Of a stretch of 64,000 bases of DNA, positions 34,839 to 46,280 are shown one piece after another. The position numbers were made by a program, and so were the translations under genes. The stretch is from NCBI RefSeq assembly GCF_029714205.1, contig NZ_CP121648.1, forward strand, positions 2,232,001 to 2,296,000. The letters are read 5' to 3'. Origin of the DNA: Methylobacterium sp. CB376 (GTDB taxonomy: Bacteria > Pseudomonadota > Alphaproteobacteria > Rhizobiales > Beijerinckiaceae). The notes beneath the pieces were generated by a model. The model searched no databases and was not told the DNA's origin. It saw only the letters and a program-made list of their open reading frames with translations. Each line of letters starts with the position of its first letter. Positions within the stretch are counted from its first letter, which is position 1.

Positions 34839-35020
34839 GGTTCTGAACCTGGCCTGAGCGGTCGGCGGTGTCCGGGCGGAGCAGCCCGGGCACCGTCTCG
34901 GCGCGCGCCTCGGCCGCCGCGCGCCGCCGCGTGGAATCCCGCTTCCCCTCCTCTTGAAACCGCGCGGGGGCACCCGCATGTAAATGTCGTTCACATTCAC
35001 ATCTCCTCGGGAGACACGAC

Positions 35021-35440
35021 GTGACCTTTTCCTCCGCCCCCTGGTCGAACGGCCGCTCCTGCCGAGGCGCCGGTCCGTTCCCGCGCCGCTCCCTGGAGAT
35101 CGGCGCGATCGTCCTCGGTTTCATCTATGTCTGGCCCGTCGCGGCCGGCTACGTGGTGTGGAAGCTCATGGGATACCCGGCCCTCGACGAACTGAAATCC
35201 TTCGCTGAGCGCAACCTCCGCGGCGGGTTCGTCCGCCGGGAGGCGTTCCGGCAGGGCACCGGCAACTCGGCCTTCGAGGAGTACCGCCGGCGCGAGCTGG
35301 ACCGCCTCGAGGAGGAGCGCCGCCGCCTGGAGGAGGAGAGCCGCGCCTTCATGGACTTCGTGGAGGAACTGAAGCGCGCCCGCGACCGCGAGCAGTTCGA
35401 CGCCTTCATGGCCCGCCGCAAGGCCGGCACGAACTACTGA
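35021..35440 (+). CDS. DUF2852 family membrane protein
   Basis: This 139-residue protein starts at GTG 35021 behind a GGGAGACACG ribosome site. One hydrophobic segment spans about residues 26-48 (LEIGAIVLGFIYVWPVAAGYV). A charged coiled-coil-like C-terminal half contains YRRRELDRLEEERRRLEEE and the DUF2852-typical DFVEELKRARDREQFDAFM. The family is common in Hyphomicrobiales and has no assigned role. It stands alone between the response-regulator region and the URC cluster. Confidence 0.85.
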   Translation: MTFSSAPWSNGRSCRGAGPFPRRSLEIGAIVLGFIYVWPVAAGYVVWKLMGYPALDELKSFAERNLRGGFVRREAFRQGTGNSAFEEYRRRELDRLEEERRRLEEESRAFMDFVEELKRARDREQFDAFMARRKAGTNY

Positions 35441-35518
35441 GGGCCCGGGCGGGCTCGCACCGTCCCAACTTGACGCTCCGGCCGGCATCGGCCATCGTCA
35501 GCAAGGTCAAGCCAACGA

Positions 35519-35547
35519 GGCTCTCCGCGCGGACAGCGCGGAGAGCC
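35519..35547. terminator. Strong perfect hairpin between DUF2852 and URC1 genes
   Basis: GGCTCTCCGCGC, a GGACA loop, then GCGCGGAGAGCC: a perfect 12-bp stem. No U-run follows (TTCGCC), so it is not a classic intrinsic terminator. It could end the DUF2852 transcript, end a small RNA, or form in the leader of URC1, whose start lies 28 bp downstream. Confidence 0.55.
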
Positions 35548-35575
35548 TTCGCCGTTCAGGATGAGGCGGGACCGC

Positions 35576-36832
<1,257 letters not shown>

Positions 36833-36936
36833 GCCGGACCGCCGCCCGGCCGGCCGGGGCTGTCCGGCACGCTCCCGGAACCCGCACCGGGCCCCGCGCC
36901 GGCGGCGTCCCCGATCCCGAGTGCAAGGAGAGTGTC

Positions 36937-38187
36937 GTGAGCGGACAGCCCGTCAGCATCGAGGCCGCCCCGGGGGTGCGCTGGCTCCTCACCCCGGAGG
37001 CCGTGCGCGCCCGCGCCGAGGGCCTGCTCGCGCTCGGGCTCGACGGGGCGCTCGATCACTTCGCGGTCCATCCCGAGAAGCTCGGGGCCTGCGCGGACGC
37101 GGTCGTGGAGACGATCCGGGCGAGCTACCCGGACCTCGCCATCCCGTACCACGCCCGCTGGCGGCACTTCTCGGTCGGCGGCTTCGACCGCTGGGGCAGC
37201 CTCGCCGAGGCGGCGCCCTGGGAGGAGGCGGCCGCGCGGGCGCGGGCGGCCTTCGACCTCGTCATCGTCAGCGTGCTCCTCGACGCCGGCGCCGGCCCGA
37301 CCTGGCGCTACGAGGAGGGCCGGACGGGCGAGACCTACGCCCGCTCGGAGGGGCTCGCGGTGGCGAGCTTCGACCTCTTCATCTCCGGCCTGTTCTCCGA
37401 GGTGCCGGAGGATCCGTTCCGGGTCGATGCCCGGGCGCTGGCGAGCCTCTCCGTCGCGGACCTCGCCCGGGGCTTCCAGGTCTCGCCGACGAACCCGCTC
37501 GTGGGTCTCGACGGGCGCACTGCCCTCCTCAACCGGCTGGGGCAGGTCGTGGCGGCCGACCCGGACGGGTTCGGGCCGCAGGCCCGGCCCGGCGGCCTCT
37601 ACGACCTCCTCGCGGCGCGGGCGGTGGACGGGGCCCTGCCCGCCACCGCGCTCCTCGCCGCGCTCCTCACCCATCTCGGGCCGATCTGGCCGGGCCGCAT
37701 CGCCCTCGATGGGGTCGATCTCGGCGACACGTGGCGCCACCCGAAGGCGGGAGGGGAGGGGGAGACGGCCGGGCTCGTGCCCTTCCACAAGCTCTCGCAG
37801 TGGCTCGCCTACTCGCTGCTGGAGCCCCTGGAGGCGGCGGGCCTCTCCGTGACCGGCCTCGACGCGCTCACCGGCCTGCCGGAATACCGCAACGGCGGCC
37901 TGTTCCTCGACAGCGGCGTGCTCTCCCTCAAGCGCCCGGACGAGGCCGCGCGGGCGCATCCGGTCGAGTCCGAGCTGGTGGTCGAGTGGCGGGCGCTCAC
38001 CGTGGCGCTCCTCGACCGGCTGGCGCCGCTCGTGCGCGAGCGGCTCGGGATCGCGGATCCGGCGGCGCTGCCGCTCGCCAAGGTGCTGGAGGGCGGGACC
38101 TGGGCGACGGGGCGGCGGCTGGCCCGGTCCCTGCGTCCCGACGGGACGCCGCCGCTCACCATCGCGAGCGACGGCACGGTGTTCTGA
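36937..38187 (+). CDS. URC4/DUF1688 family protein (uracil catabolism)
   Basis: This 416-residue protein starts at GTG 36937 behind AAGGAGAG. It has DUF1688 hallmarks: HARWRHFSVGGFDRW near residues 68-82, GPTWRYEEG, GLAVASFDLFISGLFS, VPFHKLSQWLAYSLLEPL and EYRNGGLFLDSGVL. Urc4 is required for uracil breakdown by the URC pathway in Lachancea kluyveri, and its exact reaction was long unknown. It sits between the URC1-like and upp genes. UMP made by the phosphoribosyltransferase is thought to be the entry compound in the yeast pathway. Confidence 0.92.
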   Translation: MSGQPVSIEAAPGVRWLLTPEAVRARAEGLLALGLDGALDHFAVHPEKLGACADAVVETIRASYPDLAIPYHARWRHFSVGGFDRWGSLAEAAPWEEAAARARAAFDLVIVSVLLDAGAGPTWRYEEGRTGETYARSEGLAVASFDLFISGLFSEVPEDPFRVDARALASLSVADLARGFQVSPTNPLVGLDGRTALLNRLGQVVAADPDGFGPQARPGGLYDLLAARAVDGALPATALLAALLTHLGPIWPGRIALDGVDLGDTWRHPKAGGEGETAGLVPFHKLSQWLAYSLLEPLEAAGLSVTGLDALTGLPEYRNGGLFLDSGVLSLKRPDEAARAHPVESELVVEWRALTVALLDRLAPLVRERLGIADPAALPLAKVLEGGTWATGRRLARSLRPDGTPPLTIASDGTVF

Positions 38188-38204
38188 GATGCCGGACCGG
38201 CCTA

Positions 38205-38264
38205 AGCTTCGGCCAGGAATCCGGCAGCTTCGGCCAAGAATCCGGTCAAGAATCCGGCCAAGGC
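38205..38264. repeat. Short tandem array AGCTTCGGCCA-GAATCCGG
   Basis: Two copies of a 20-21 bp unit (AGCTTCGGCCARGAATCCGG), followed by a shorter 12-bp echo (TCAAGAATCCGG), lie between the DUF1688 gene and upp. This is the same style of short intergenic amplification as at 23578 and 38992. Confidence 0.75.
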
Positions 38265-38310
38265 TGTTTCGAGGGCGCGCCTGCTTCGAGGGCAAGGCTG
38301 CTGCAGGGGG

Positions 38311-38982
38311 ATGACGAGGATGCAGGTTGCGAGCACGCGGGAGACGACGGGCGCCGCCCCGGTGACGGTCGTTTCGCATCCGCTGGTGCAGCACAAGCTG
38401 ACGCTGATGCGGGACAAGGCGCGCTCGACCAAGGGCTTCCGCCAACTCCTGAACGAGATCGGCACGCTGCTCGCCTACGAGGTGACGCGCGACCTGCCCC
38501 TGGAGCCGGTCGAGATCGAGACCCCGCTCACGACCATGCAGGGCGTGCAGATTGCCGGCAAGAAGCTGGTCCTGGCCCCGATCCTGCGCGCCGGCATCGG
38601 CTTCCTGGACGGGATGCTCTCGCTCCTGCCCTCGGCCCGCGTGGCGCATGTGGGCCTCTACCGCGACCCGGACTCCCTGGAGGCGGTCGAGTACTACTTC
38701 AAGGCCCCGTCCGACCTCGCCGACCGCACGGTGCTGGTCCTCGATCCGATGCTCGCCACCGCCAACTCGGCCATCGCGGCGGTGGACCGGCTGAAGGAGC
38801 GCGGCGCCCGCGACCTGCGCTTCGTCTGCCTGCTCGCGGCGCCCGAGGGGCTCGCCAAGTTCCAGGGCGCGCATCCCGACGTGCCGGTCTGGACCGCCTC
38901 GGTCGACAGCCACCTCAACGAGCACGGCTACATCATCCCGGGCCTCGGCGACGCCGGTGACCGGATGTACGGCACGCGCTGA
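38311..38982 (+). CDS. upp: Uracil phosphoribosyltransferase
   Basis: This enzyme of 223 residues makes UMP from uracil and PRPP in the cytoplasm. Family motifs are [14 protein letters not shown] near residues 24-37, [15 protein letters not shown], and the PRPP-binding loop [17 protein letters not shown]. The C-terminal [15 protein letters not shown] is typical. In this cluster it corresponds to the yeast URC6 gene and would feed the URC route as well as salvage. ATG 38311 or ATG 38320 may be used. Confidence 0.96.
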   Translation: MTRMQVASTRETTGAAPVTVVSHPLVQHKLTLMRDKARSTKGFRQLLNEIGTLLAYEVTRDLPLEPVEIETPLTTMQGVQIAGKKLVLAPILRAGIGFLDGMLSLLPSARVAHVGLYRDPDSLEAVEYYFKAPSDLADRTVLVLDPMLATANSAIAAVDRLKERGARDLRFVCLLAAPEGLAKFQGAHPDVPVWTASVDSHLNEHGYIIPGLGDAGDRMYGTR

Positions 38983-38991
38983 GGCGCGCGG

Positions 38992-39050
38992 GCCGAGGGA
39001 CTTGCGCCGAGGGACTTGCACCGAGGGACTTGCGGGCTGAGGGGCTTGCC
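38992..39050. repeat. 14-bp tandem array (CCGAGGGACTTGCG type)
   Basis: Four copies of a 14-bp unit with small changes lie between upp and the quinone oxidoreductase gene. Confidence 0.85.
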
Positions 39051-39104
39051 AACCTCGGCCGAGCTGTCAGGTAGTGCGGCGAACGACCCGCGAGGAGACG
39101 CCCC

Positions 39105-40112
39105 ATGCCCGCCATCCCCGAGACGATGCGCCAGGTCCGCTTCACCGGGGCCGGCGGGCCGGAGGTGATTGGCATCGAGACCGCCCCGGTGCCGAGGCCC
39201 GGCCCCGGCCAGGTGCTGATCGCCGTCGCGGCCGCGGGCGTGAACCGGCCCGATTGCCAGCAGCGCGCCGGCAAGTACCCGCCGCCCCCCGGCGCCACCG
39301 AGATCCCCGGTCTCGAGGTGGCGGGCCGCGTCGTCGCGCGCGGCGAGGGCGTGACCGGGCTGTCCGAGGGCGACGAGGTCTGCGCCCTGGTGATCAGCGG
39401 CGGCTATGCCGAGTACTGCGTCGCCGAGGCGCCGCTCTGCCTGCCCCGGCCCCGCCCGCTCTCGCTCCTCGAAGCCGCGAGCCTGCCGGAGAACATCTAC
39501 ACCGTCTGGACCAACGTGTTCGAGCGCGGGCGGCTCGCGCCGGGCGAGCGCTTCCTCGTCCATGGCGGATCGAGCGGCATCGGCTACACGGCGATCCAGC
39601 TCGCCAAGCACGCCGGCGCCACAATCTACGCCACGGCCGGCTCGGCGGAGAAGTGCGCCTTCTGCGAGACGATGGGGGCGGACGCGGCCATCAATTACAG
39701 GGAGGCGGATTTCGCCGAGGAGGTGAAGCGCCTGACCGGCGGCAAGGGGGTCGACCTGATCCTCGACATGGTCGGGGCCGCCTACCTGGAGCGCAACCTG
39801 AAATCCCTGGCCCTGGAGGGCCGGCTCGTCGTGATCGCCTTCATGCAGGGCTTCAAGGTCGACGGCTTCAACATGACGCCGATCATGGTGAAGCGCCTGA
39901 CCTTCACCGGCTCGACGTTGCGCCCCCGCACCACCGCCCAGAAGGCCGCCATCGCCGAGGGGCTGCGCCGCGAGGTCTGGCCCTGGCTCGAATCCGGCGG
40001 CTTCAGGCCGGTGATCCACGCGACCTTCCCGCTGGAGCAGGCGCGGGAGGCCCACGCGCTGATGGAATCGAGCGCGCATCTCGGCAAGATCATGCTGACG
40101 ACCGGCGCCTGA
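39105..40112 (+). CDS. NAD(P)H quinone oxidoreductase, PIG3/zeta-crystallin type
   Basis: This 335-residue medium-chain reductase has the GroES-like N-terminal domain (GVNRPDCQQRAGKYPPPPG, IPGLEVAGRVVARGEGV) and a Rossmann domain with LVHGGSSGIGYTAIQLAKHAGA near residues 149-170. It lacks the catalytic zinc-binding residues of alcohol dehydrogenases, consistent with quinone oxidoreductases of the p53-inducible gene 3 group. It follows the URC cluster on the same strand after a tandem repeat. A functional link to uracil breakdown is possible but not shown. Confidence 0.92.
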   Translation: MPAIPETMRQVRFTGAGGPEVIGIETAPVPRPGPGQVLIAVAAAGVNRPDCQQRAGKYPPPPGATEIPGLEVAGRVVARGEGVTGLSEGDEVCALVISGGYAEYCVAEAPLCLPRPRPLSLLEAASLPENIYTVWTNVFERGRLAPGERFLVHGGSSGIGYTAIQLAKHAGATIYATAGSAEKCAFCETMGADAAINYREADFAEEVKRLTGGKGVDLILDMVGAAYLERNLKSLALEGRLVVIAFMQGFKVDGFNMTPIMVKRLTFTGSTLRPRTTAQKAAIAEGLRREVWPWLESGGFRPVIHATFPLEQAREAHALMESSAHLGKIMLTTGA

Positions 40113-40126
40113 GGCCACCGCTCCGA

Positions 40127-40152
40127 GGAACCGTGGCTGCCCGGCATCCGTT
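40127..40152 (+). promoter_or_regulatory. EcfG-type general-stress promoter
   Basis: GGAAC at 40127-40131, a 17-base spacer, CGTT at 40149-40152: an exact match to GGAAC-N16/17-CGTT. It lies 51 bp before the start of the small membrane protein at 40203. Confidence 0.7.
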
Positions 40153-40202
40153 GCCCGGGCAGAGCGCCGCCCGCGAGCGGCCCCCATTCCCGGAGAGATC
40201 CC

Positions 40203-40529
40203 ATGGCCCTTGACGATCGCGCCCGCATCGAGACGGCGACCGAAGCCCGCCAGGGCGCCCGCGGCAAGCCCGTCCTCTACGTGCTCCTCGGCAGCCTCGC
40301 GCTCCTGGCGATCGCCACCGTGGCGCTGCTGACCTGGAACGGCGCCAACGCGCCCAAGGATTACGCCAGCAAGAGCCAGGACGCCTCGCGCGCCCAGATC
40401 ACCGGCTCGGCGGACGGCAAGGGCAACGCCGCGAACCCCTCGGCGAACAGCGCCGGCGTCCCGGCCGGCAACCCGGCCTACCCGTCCCCCTCGCAGCCGG
40501 CGACGACGGGTTCGACCAACCAGCGCTGA
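40203..40529 (+). CDS. Small single-pass membrane protein, probably stress-induced
   Basis: This 108-residue protein has a short cytoplasmic N-terminus, one transmembrane segment (VLYVLLGSLALLAIATVALL, about residues 24-43) and a low-complexity Ser/Asn/Pro/Ala-rich tail, probably disordered outside the membrane. No domain is recognised. It has its own EcfG-type promoter upstream and its own terminator downstream, so it is a single-gene unit, likely part of the general stress response. Confidence 0.8.
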   Translation: MALDDRARIETATEARQGARGKPVLYVLLGSLALLAIATVALLTWNGANAPKDYASKSQDASRAQITGSADGKGNAANPSANSAGVPAGNPAYPSPSQPATTGSTNQR

Positions 40530-40540
40530 GGGGCTGACAC

Positions 40541-40574
40541 CAACGGCCCGGGATGCCGAGGCATCGGGCCGTTG
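40541..40574 (+). terminator. Intrinsic-type terminator hairpin
   Basis: CAACGGCCC...GATGC pairs with GCATC-GGGCCGTTG through a GAG-type loop, with a two-base bulge in the left arm. It lies 12 bp after the stop of the small membrane protein. There is no strong U-run. Confidence 0.65.
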
Positions 40575-40749
40575 ACCGCCTCGCATTTTCGACGGGCGCC
40601 ATCTCGACAGGCGCCGAGAGCGTGACGACACGTCGAGAACGAACCCGACGGTCATGTTTCATGACCGTCGATGTTCGATCGCCCTGCCGCCTGCGTGGGA
40701 CGGGGCCGGACGGTGCCCGGCCCGCCGGCGCGTCGGGATCCCGCCCGCC

Positions 40750-41631
<882 letters not shown>

Positions 41632-41780
41632 CGCCCCGCACCTCACAGGGACCCAACCCGCAGCGGGGCCCTCTCGCACATCACGATTCTATCACGCCAT
41701 GCGGGGCCGCGCCGTCGCAGCAACACGACAGCCGGCCCCGCTCTCATCATCCGCGAGCCGCCCCGCGCGGGGCCGTGCCC

Positions 41781-41854
41781 GTCAACCCTTGGCCCGTCAA
41801 CCCTTGGCCATCAACCCTTGGCCATCAACCCTTGGCCCATCAACCCTTGGCCTT
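41781..41854. repeat. 14-15 bp tandem array covering the etfA stop codon
   Basis: Five copies of GTCAACCCTTGGCC/ATCAACCCTTGGCC occur. On the minus strand each unit reads GGCCAAGGGTTGA, that is the last codons and stop of etfA, repeated several times downstream of the real stop. The array thus duplicates the gene's own 3' end. Confidence 0.88.
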
Positions 41855-42790
41855 GGCGATCTCCTGGCGCAGCTCCGGCACGATCTGGAACAGGTCGCCG
41901 ACCAGGCCGTAATCCGCGACCTGGAAGATCGGCGCCTCCTCGTCCTTGTTGATCGCCACGATCACCTTCGAGTCCTTCATGCCGGCGAGGTGCTGGATCG
42001 CCCCCGAGATGCCGACCGCCACGTAGAGGTCGGGCGCCACGACCTTGCCGGTCTGGCCGACCTGCCAGTCGTTGGGCGCGTAGCCCGCATCCACCGCGGC
42101 CCGCGAGGCGCCCACCGCCGCCCCGAGCGCGTCCGCCAGCGGCTCGATCAGCTCCTTGAACTTCTCCGCGGAGCCGAGCGAGCGCCCGCCCGAGACCACG
42201 AACTTGGCGGAGGCCAGTTCCGGACGATCCGATTTGGCGATCTCCTCGCCCTTGAACGCGGATTTCGCCTCCGGCGCCGCCGCGGCGGCCGCCGCCTCGA
42301 TCGGAGCCGCCGCGCCGCCCGCCTCCGCCGCCTTGAAGGCGGCCGTGCGCACGGTGATCACCTTCTTGGCGTCGGTCGCCTGCACGGTCTGGATCGCGTT
42401 GCCGGCGTAGATCGGCCGCTCGAACGTGTCGGGCGACACGACCTTGATGATGTCCGACACCTGCGCCACGTCGAGGAGGGCGGCCACGCGCGGCAGCACG
42501 TTCTTGCCCTCGGTGGTCGCGGCCGCGATCACCGCGTCGTAGCCCGCCGCGACCTCGGCCATCAGGGCGGCGGTCGGCTCGGCGAGCAGGTGGTCGAAGG
42601 CGGAGTCCTCGGCCAGCAGCACCTTCTCGACGCCGTCGAGGGCGGCGGCGGCCTCGGCGGCCTGCCGGCCTCCCGCGCCGGCCACGAGGGCGTGAACGGG
42701 GGCGCCGAGCTGCTTGGCGGCGGTCAGCGCCTTGAGGCTGGCATCCTTGAGCTTGCCATCGGCGTGCTCGACCAGGAGGAGGGTGGCCAT
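41840..42790 (-). CDS. etfA: Electron transfer flavoprotein alpha subunit
   Basis: This 316-residue subunit binds FAD and, with EtfB, carries electrons from acyl-CoA dehydrogenases to the ETF-quinone oxidoreductase. The N-terminus [15 protein letters not shown] is typical. The C-terminal FAD domain has [35 protein letters not shown] and the family end [13 protein letters not shown]. It is 29 bp downstream of etfB. Its last codons (AKG and stop) are repeated beyond the gene as a tandem array. Confidence 0.96.
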   Translation of the reverse strand: MATLLLVEHADGKLKDASLKALTAAKQLGAPVHALVAGAGGRQAAEAAAALDGVEKVLLAEDSAFDHLLAEPTAALMAEVAAGYDAVIAAATTEGKNVLPRVAALLDVAQVSDIIKVVSPDTFERPIYAGNAIQTVQATDAKKVITVRTAAFKAAEAGGAAAPIEAAAAAAAPEAKSAFKGEEIAKSDRPELASAKFVVSGGRSLGSAEKFKELIEPLADALGAAVGASRAAVDAGYAPNDWQVGQTGKVVAPDLYVAVGISGAIQHLAGMKDSKVIVAINKDEEAPIFQVADYGLVGDLFQIVPELRQEIAKAKG

Positions 42791-42819
42791 GTCGCTTGTC
42801 CTCGATCTCGGGAGGCGCG

Positions 42820-43569
42820 TCAGAGGACGCCGGCCTCGACCTTCAGCTTGTTGACGAGTTCGGCCGGCGAGCCGACCTTGACGCCCGCCTGCCGGCCGCC
42901 GGGCTCCACGGTCTTGAGCACCTTGAGCCGCGGGCTCACGTCGACGCCGAGCGCCTCGGGCTCGACCGTGTCGAGGGGCTTCTTCTTGGCCTTCATGATG
43001 TTGGGAAGGCTGGCGTAGCGCGGCTCGTTGAGGCGCAGGTCGGTGGTGACGATGGCCGGCAGCTGCAGCGTGAGCGTCTGCAACCCGCCGTCGATTTCGC
43101 GGGTCACGTCGAGGGCGCCCTCGCCGGCCTCGATCCGGTAGGCGAAGGTGCCCTGGGGCCAGCCCAGCAGCGCCGCGAGCATCTGCCCGGTCTGGTTGGA
43201 ATCGTCGTCGATCGCCTGCTTGCCGAGGATGACGAGGCTCGGACCCTCCTTGTCGACCAGCGCCTTCAGGATCTTGGCGACGCCCAGCGGCTCCACCGCG
43301 GCGTCGGTCTTGACCAGGATGCCGCGGTCGGCACCCATCGCCAGCGCGGTGCGGATGGTCTCCTGGGCCTGCTGCGGCCCGATCGAGACGGCGACGATCT
43401 CGGTGACCTTGCCCTTCTCCTTCAGGCGGATCGCCTCCTCGACGGCGATCTCGTCGAAGGGGTTCATCGACATCTTGACGTTGGCGAGCTCGACGCCCGA
43501 GCCGTCCGGCTTGACCCGGATCTTCACGTTGTAATCGACGACCCGCTTCACGGGCACCAGGACCTTCAT
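42820..43569 (-). CDS. etfB: Electron transfer flavoprotein beta subunit
   Basis: This 249-residue subunit binds AMP and pairs with EtfA. The start [20 protein letters not shown], the region [19 protein letters not shown] and the signature [22 protein letters not shown] are classic. It leads the etfB-etfA-3-hydroxybutyryl-CoA dehydrogenase group, all on the minus strand. Confidence 0.97.
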   Translation of the reverse strand: MKVLVPVKRVVDYNVKIRVKPDGSGVELANVKMSMNPFDEIAVEEAIRLKEKGKVTEIVAVSIGPQQAQETIRTALAMGADRGILVKTDAAVEPLGVAKILKALVDKEGPSLVILGKQAIDDDSNQTGQMLAALLGWPQGTFAYRIEAGEGALDVTREIDGGLQTLTLQLPAIVTTDLRLNEPRYASLPNIMKAKKKPLDTVEPEALGVDVSPRLKVLKTVEPGGRQAGVKVGSPAELVNKLKVEAGVL

Positions 43570-43794
43570 GACCGTCGTTTCCTTCCGGGCCGGGAGGCCG
43601 TGCCGTCGCGCGCGCCGCGCGCAAGCCCGCCGACCATCCCTTTTGGGAGCAAGGTGCCGGACCGTAACGGCCGATTTTCCGAAATGTCAACGCGGGCGAA
43701 AGCCCGGGCCGGGGCCGCCGCGCGGGCGGCGGGGGCCCGGCCGGGGGTTGGTTTCGAAAGATCGGTACGGTCCCGGCAGGGCGGCGGCGGCGCC

Positions 43795-44370
43795 TCAGGC
43801 GCGGTTCTGGCCGGGCACCCAGAGCACGTCCCTGGCGCCGCCGTCGTTGGCGACGCGCGAGGCCACGAACAGGAAGTCGGAGAGGCGGTTCAGGTACTGG
43901 ATCGCCACCGGCGAGACCCGCTCGCCCGGCGTGGCGGCGAGCGCCACCGCGAGCCGCTCGGCCCGGCGGCAGACCGTGCGGGCGAGGTGCAGGGCGGCCG
44001 CGGCGGGCGTGCCGCCCGGCAGCACGAAGGAGCGCAGGGGCGTCAGCGCGGCGTTGAGCGCGTCGATCTCCCGCTCCACGCGCTCGACCTGGGCGGCGAC
44101 GAGGCGCAGGGGCTCGTAGGGCAGGGGCTGGTCGCTCTCGGGCGTCGCGAGGTCCGCCCCGAGATCGAACAGGTCGTTCTGGGCGCGCGAGAGCATCGCG
44201 TCGAGCTCGCCGGTCGTGTGCTGGCGGGCGAGCCCCAGGCAGGCATTGGTCTCGTCGACGGTGCCGTAGGTCTCGATGCGCAGGTCCGCCTTGGAGCGGC
44301 GCTCGCCACTCGCCAGGGCGGTGGTGCCGGCATCGCCGGTGCGCGTGTAGATGCGGTTGAGGACGACCAC
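43795..44370 (-). CDS. Cob(I)alamin adenosyltransferase, PduO type
   Basis: This enzyme of about 191 residues transfers the adenosyl group of ATP to cob(I)alamin, making coenzyme B12. The ATP-binding start VLNRIYTRTGDAGTTALASGER and the helix-bundle motifs DETNACLGLAR, NDLFDLGADLATPE and ARTVCRRAERL are present. I chose GTG 44370, since upstream codons lack a ribosome site and the family begins near this point. It may serve methylmalonyl-CoA or ethylmalonyl-CoA mutases, which fits its position upstream of the etfBA and 3-hydroxybutyryl-CoA dehydrogenase genes. Confidence 0.93.
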   Translation of the reverse strand: MVVLNRIYTRTGDAGTTALASGERRSKADLRIETYGTVDETNACLGLARQHTTGELDAMLSRAQNDLFDLGADLATPESDQPLPYEPLRLVAAQVERVEREIDALNAALTPLRSFVLPGGTPAAAALHLARTVCRRAERLAVALAATPGERVSPVAIQYLNRLSDFLFVASRVANDGGARDVLWVPGQNRA

Positions 44371-44484
44371 GGCTTCTCGCTTCCCGACGCTTGGCGGCTG
44401 TCGGGACCGTCTACACGAGGGGGCGCGCGCTTCCAATTGGACAGAGGGCGCGCGGCCGCTGCCGTCCGGCCGGCGAGCGGAGGG

Positions 44485-45069
44485 TCAGAACGTGTAGGCC
44501 ACCTTGCCGCCGACATTGGTCAGGCCGCGATTGGCGACGCAGAGCCCCGCATTGGACTGGTGCTCGATCGTGGCGAGCACGCTCCAGTGCTCGGTCAGGC
44601 GGAAGCCGAGCGAGGCGGCCTCGCGGAAGAGCGGCGAGCAGCCGAGCGCGTTGAAGTTCGGCGGCACGAAGCGGCCGGTGGCGCCGTTGTGGAACGAGGC
44701 GCCGAAGAAGCCCTCGACGAAGATCCGGTCCGTGATGTCGAAGGTCCAGGTCGCGCCCAGATAGGCGTAGCTGGTGCGGCCCGCGGTGTTGTAGCTGCCG
44801 CCGACGGTGGGCCGCGGCACGAACTGGCTCCAAAACGGGTCCGCCGGGACCACCGGCTTGGCGAACAGCACCTCGCTCACGACGTTGCCGCTGCCGGCCT
44901 CGGGACTCCAGGGGTCCTGCGCCGAGCCGCCGATGCGGAACTCCGACACGATGCTGAGCGGCTGCACCGGCGGCCGATAGGCCGGCACCGGCACCGGCGC
45001 CGCGAGATCGGCCGCGACGGCCGGCACCGCCGCCGCCGCGGCGGCAAGACCCAGAAGGTTGGCACGCAT
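44485..45069 (-). CDS. Lipid A 3-O-deacylase (PagL-like acyloxyacyl hydrolase)
   Basis: This 194-residue outer-membrane protein has a signal peptide (MRANLLGLAAAAAAVPAVAA). The following sequence has alternating-hydrophobic strands and ends in aromatic KVAYTF, as outer-membrane barrels do. The motif EHQSNAGL near the C-terminus matches the catalytic H-x-S-N of PagL, which removes the 3-O acyl chain of lipid A and dampens host recognition. The third catalytic residue (Glu) is not obvious to me after the motif. No regulator is adjacent. Confidence 0.82.
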   Translation of the reverse strand: MRANLLGLAAAAAAVPAVAADLAAPVPVPAYRPPVQPLSIVSEFRIGGSAQDPWSPEAGSGNVVSEVLFAKPVVPADPFWSQFVPRPTVGGSYNTAGRTSYAYLGATWTFDITDRIFVEGFFGASFHNGATGRFVPPNFNALGCSPLFREAASLGFRLTEHWSVLATIEHQSNAGLCVANRGLTNVGGKVAYTF

Positions 45070-45234
45070 GTCGTCGAGAACCCGAAGCAGCCCTGCGGGG
45101 AGCCGGGGCGAGCCTAGCCCCGGCCCGGTCCCGGCGTCCCAGGGATGCGTGCCCGCCCGCGTCCTTTTCCTCTGGTTGCGTCCGGCATGCCACACTACTC
45201 CTGGGTCAGGTCCGGCGCCGCCGAGGACCCGGGC

Positions 45235-46278
45235 TCAGCGGCCCGGCGCGCGCAGCCCCAGGATCCGGATGACGAGGTAGACCGCGAGCGCCGAGCCCCC
45301 GGCGATGCCGAGGGCGAAGAGGGAGGCCGCCTCGTGCTCGGCGAAGAACAGGCCCTTGGTGTTCATGCCGAACACGCCCGTCACCAGGGTGGGCGGCAGG
45401 AACAGGGCGGTGAGCACCGACAGGGTGAAGAGCTGCCGGTTCGTCTCCTCGGCGAGCCGCGCCGAGAGCTCCTCCTGCAGGAGGCGGCTGCGATCGGCCA
45501 TGGCCAGCATGTCGCGGTCGAGGGAATCGAGCCGCTGGGCGATGCGGGCCGCCGCGGCGACCTCGCGGTCGGGCAGGCCCTCCGCCTCGCCCTCCTCCTC
45601 GAAGCGGTGGAAGACCGCCCGCAGGCCGAGGAGCTGGCGGTGCAGGCGCACGGCGTCGCGGCGGATCGGGCCGAGGCGGCGGCGCTCGACGCGCGAGGTC
45701 TCCTCGATGACGTGGTCCTCGATGGCGTCGAGCTCCTCCGAGAGGGCCGCGCCCTCCTTCGCCATGGCGCCCACGACGTGGCCGATCAGCGCCTCCAGCA
45801 GGCGCACCGGCGAGGTGATCGGCAGGCCTTCCTGGGCGGCGTCGCGGGTCGCGTCGGGGCCGACGACCGGGTGGCGGCGGCCGCTCACCAGGAAGCGCGG
45901 CCCCATCACGACGTGCAGGCGCCCGGCCGGGTCGACCTTCGCCCGCGCGCCGTCGCGGGCGAGGTCCGCCACGACCCCGCCGACGAAGCCGCCCTCGACG
46001 GCGATGCGCTGGTGCGCGTCGCGCCCCAAGGCCGAGGCGGCGAGCCGCGGCGGGCCGAGCCGGCCCTCCGCGATCATCGTGTCGAGGCGCGCGTCGACGA
46101 GGTTGAGGTGCAGCCAGAGGAAGCCCTCGCCGAAGCTGCCGAGGGCCGGCAGATCCTCGTCGTGCCCGACGAGCCGGCCGCGCCCCGTCTCGTCGAAGAT
46201 CATCGCGAAGAGCAGGCCCGGCAGGGCCGGCTCGTCGCACAGGAGCCGCGGCAAGGCGGCCGGGGCCGGCGCCGCCAT
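45235..46278 (-). CDS. CorA-like (ZntB-type) divalent metal transporter
   Basis: This 347-residue protein has a long cytoplasmic N-terminal domain and two C-terminal membrane helices. The pore signature GMN is present in GVFGMNTKGLFF near residue 305. The helical stalk contains RLDSLDRDMLAMADRSRLLQ. Its C-terminus (ILGLRAPGR) and FGEGFLWLHLNL start resemble the ZntB/CorA branch carrying Zn2+ or Mg2+. It follows the deleted Pit gene by 2 bp on the same strand, so it may now depend on that gene's promoter. Confidence 0.9.
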   Translation of the reverse strand: MAAPAPAALPRLLCDEPALPGLLFAMIFDETGRGRLVGHDEDLPALGSFGEGFLWLHLNLVDARLDTMIAEGRLGPPRLAASALGRDAHQRIAVEGGFVGGVVADLARDGARAKVDPAGRLHVVMGPRFLVSGRRHPVVGPDATRDAAQEGLPITSPVRLLEALIGHVVGAMAKEGAALSEELDAIEDHVIEETSRVERRRLGPIRRDAVRLHRQLLGLRAVFHRFEEEGEAEGLPDREVAAAARIAQRLDSLDRDMLAMADRSRLLQEELSARLAEETNRQLFTLSVLTALFLPPTLVTGVFGMNTKGLFFAEHEAASLFALGIAGGSALAVYLVIRILGLRAPGR

Positions 46279-46280
46279 GC

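Noticed and set aside
40541..40574. Operator for the dehydrogenase gene
   Set aside because: The hairpin lies right after a stop codon on the plus strand and more than 150 bp beyond the end of the minus-strand dehydrogenase; a terminator fits better.
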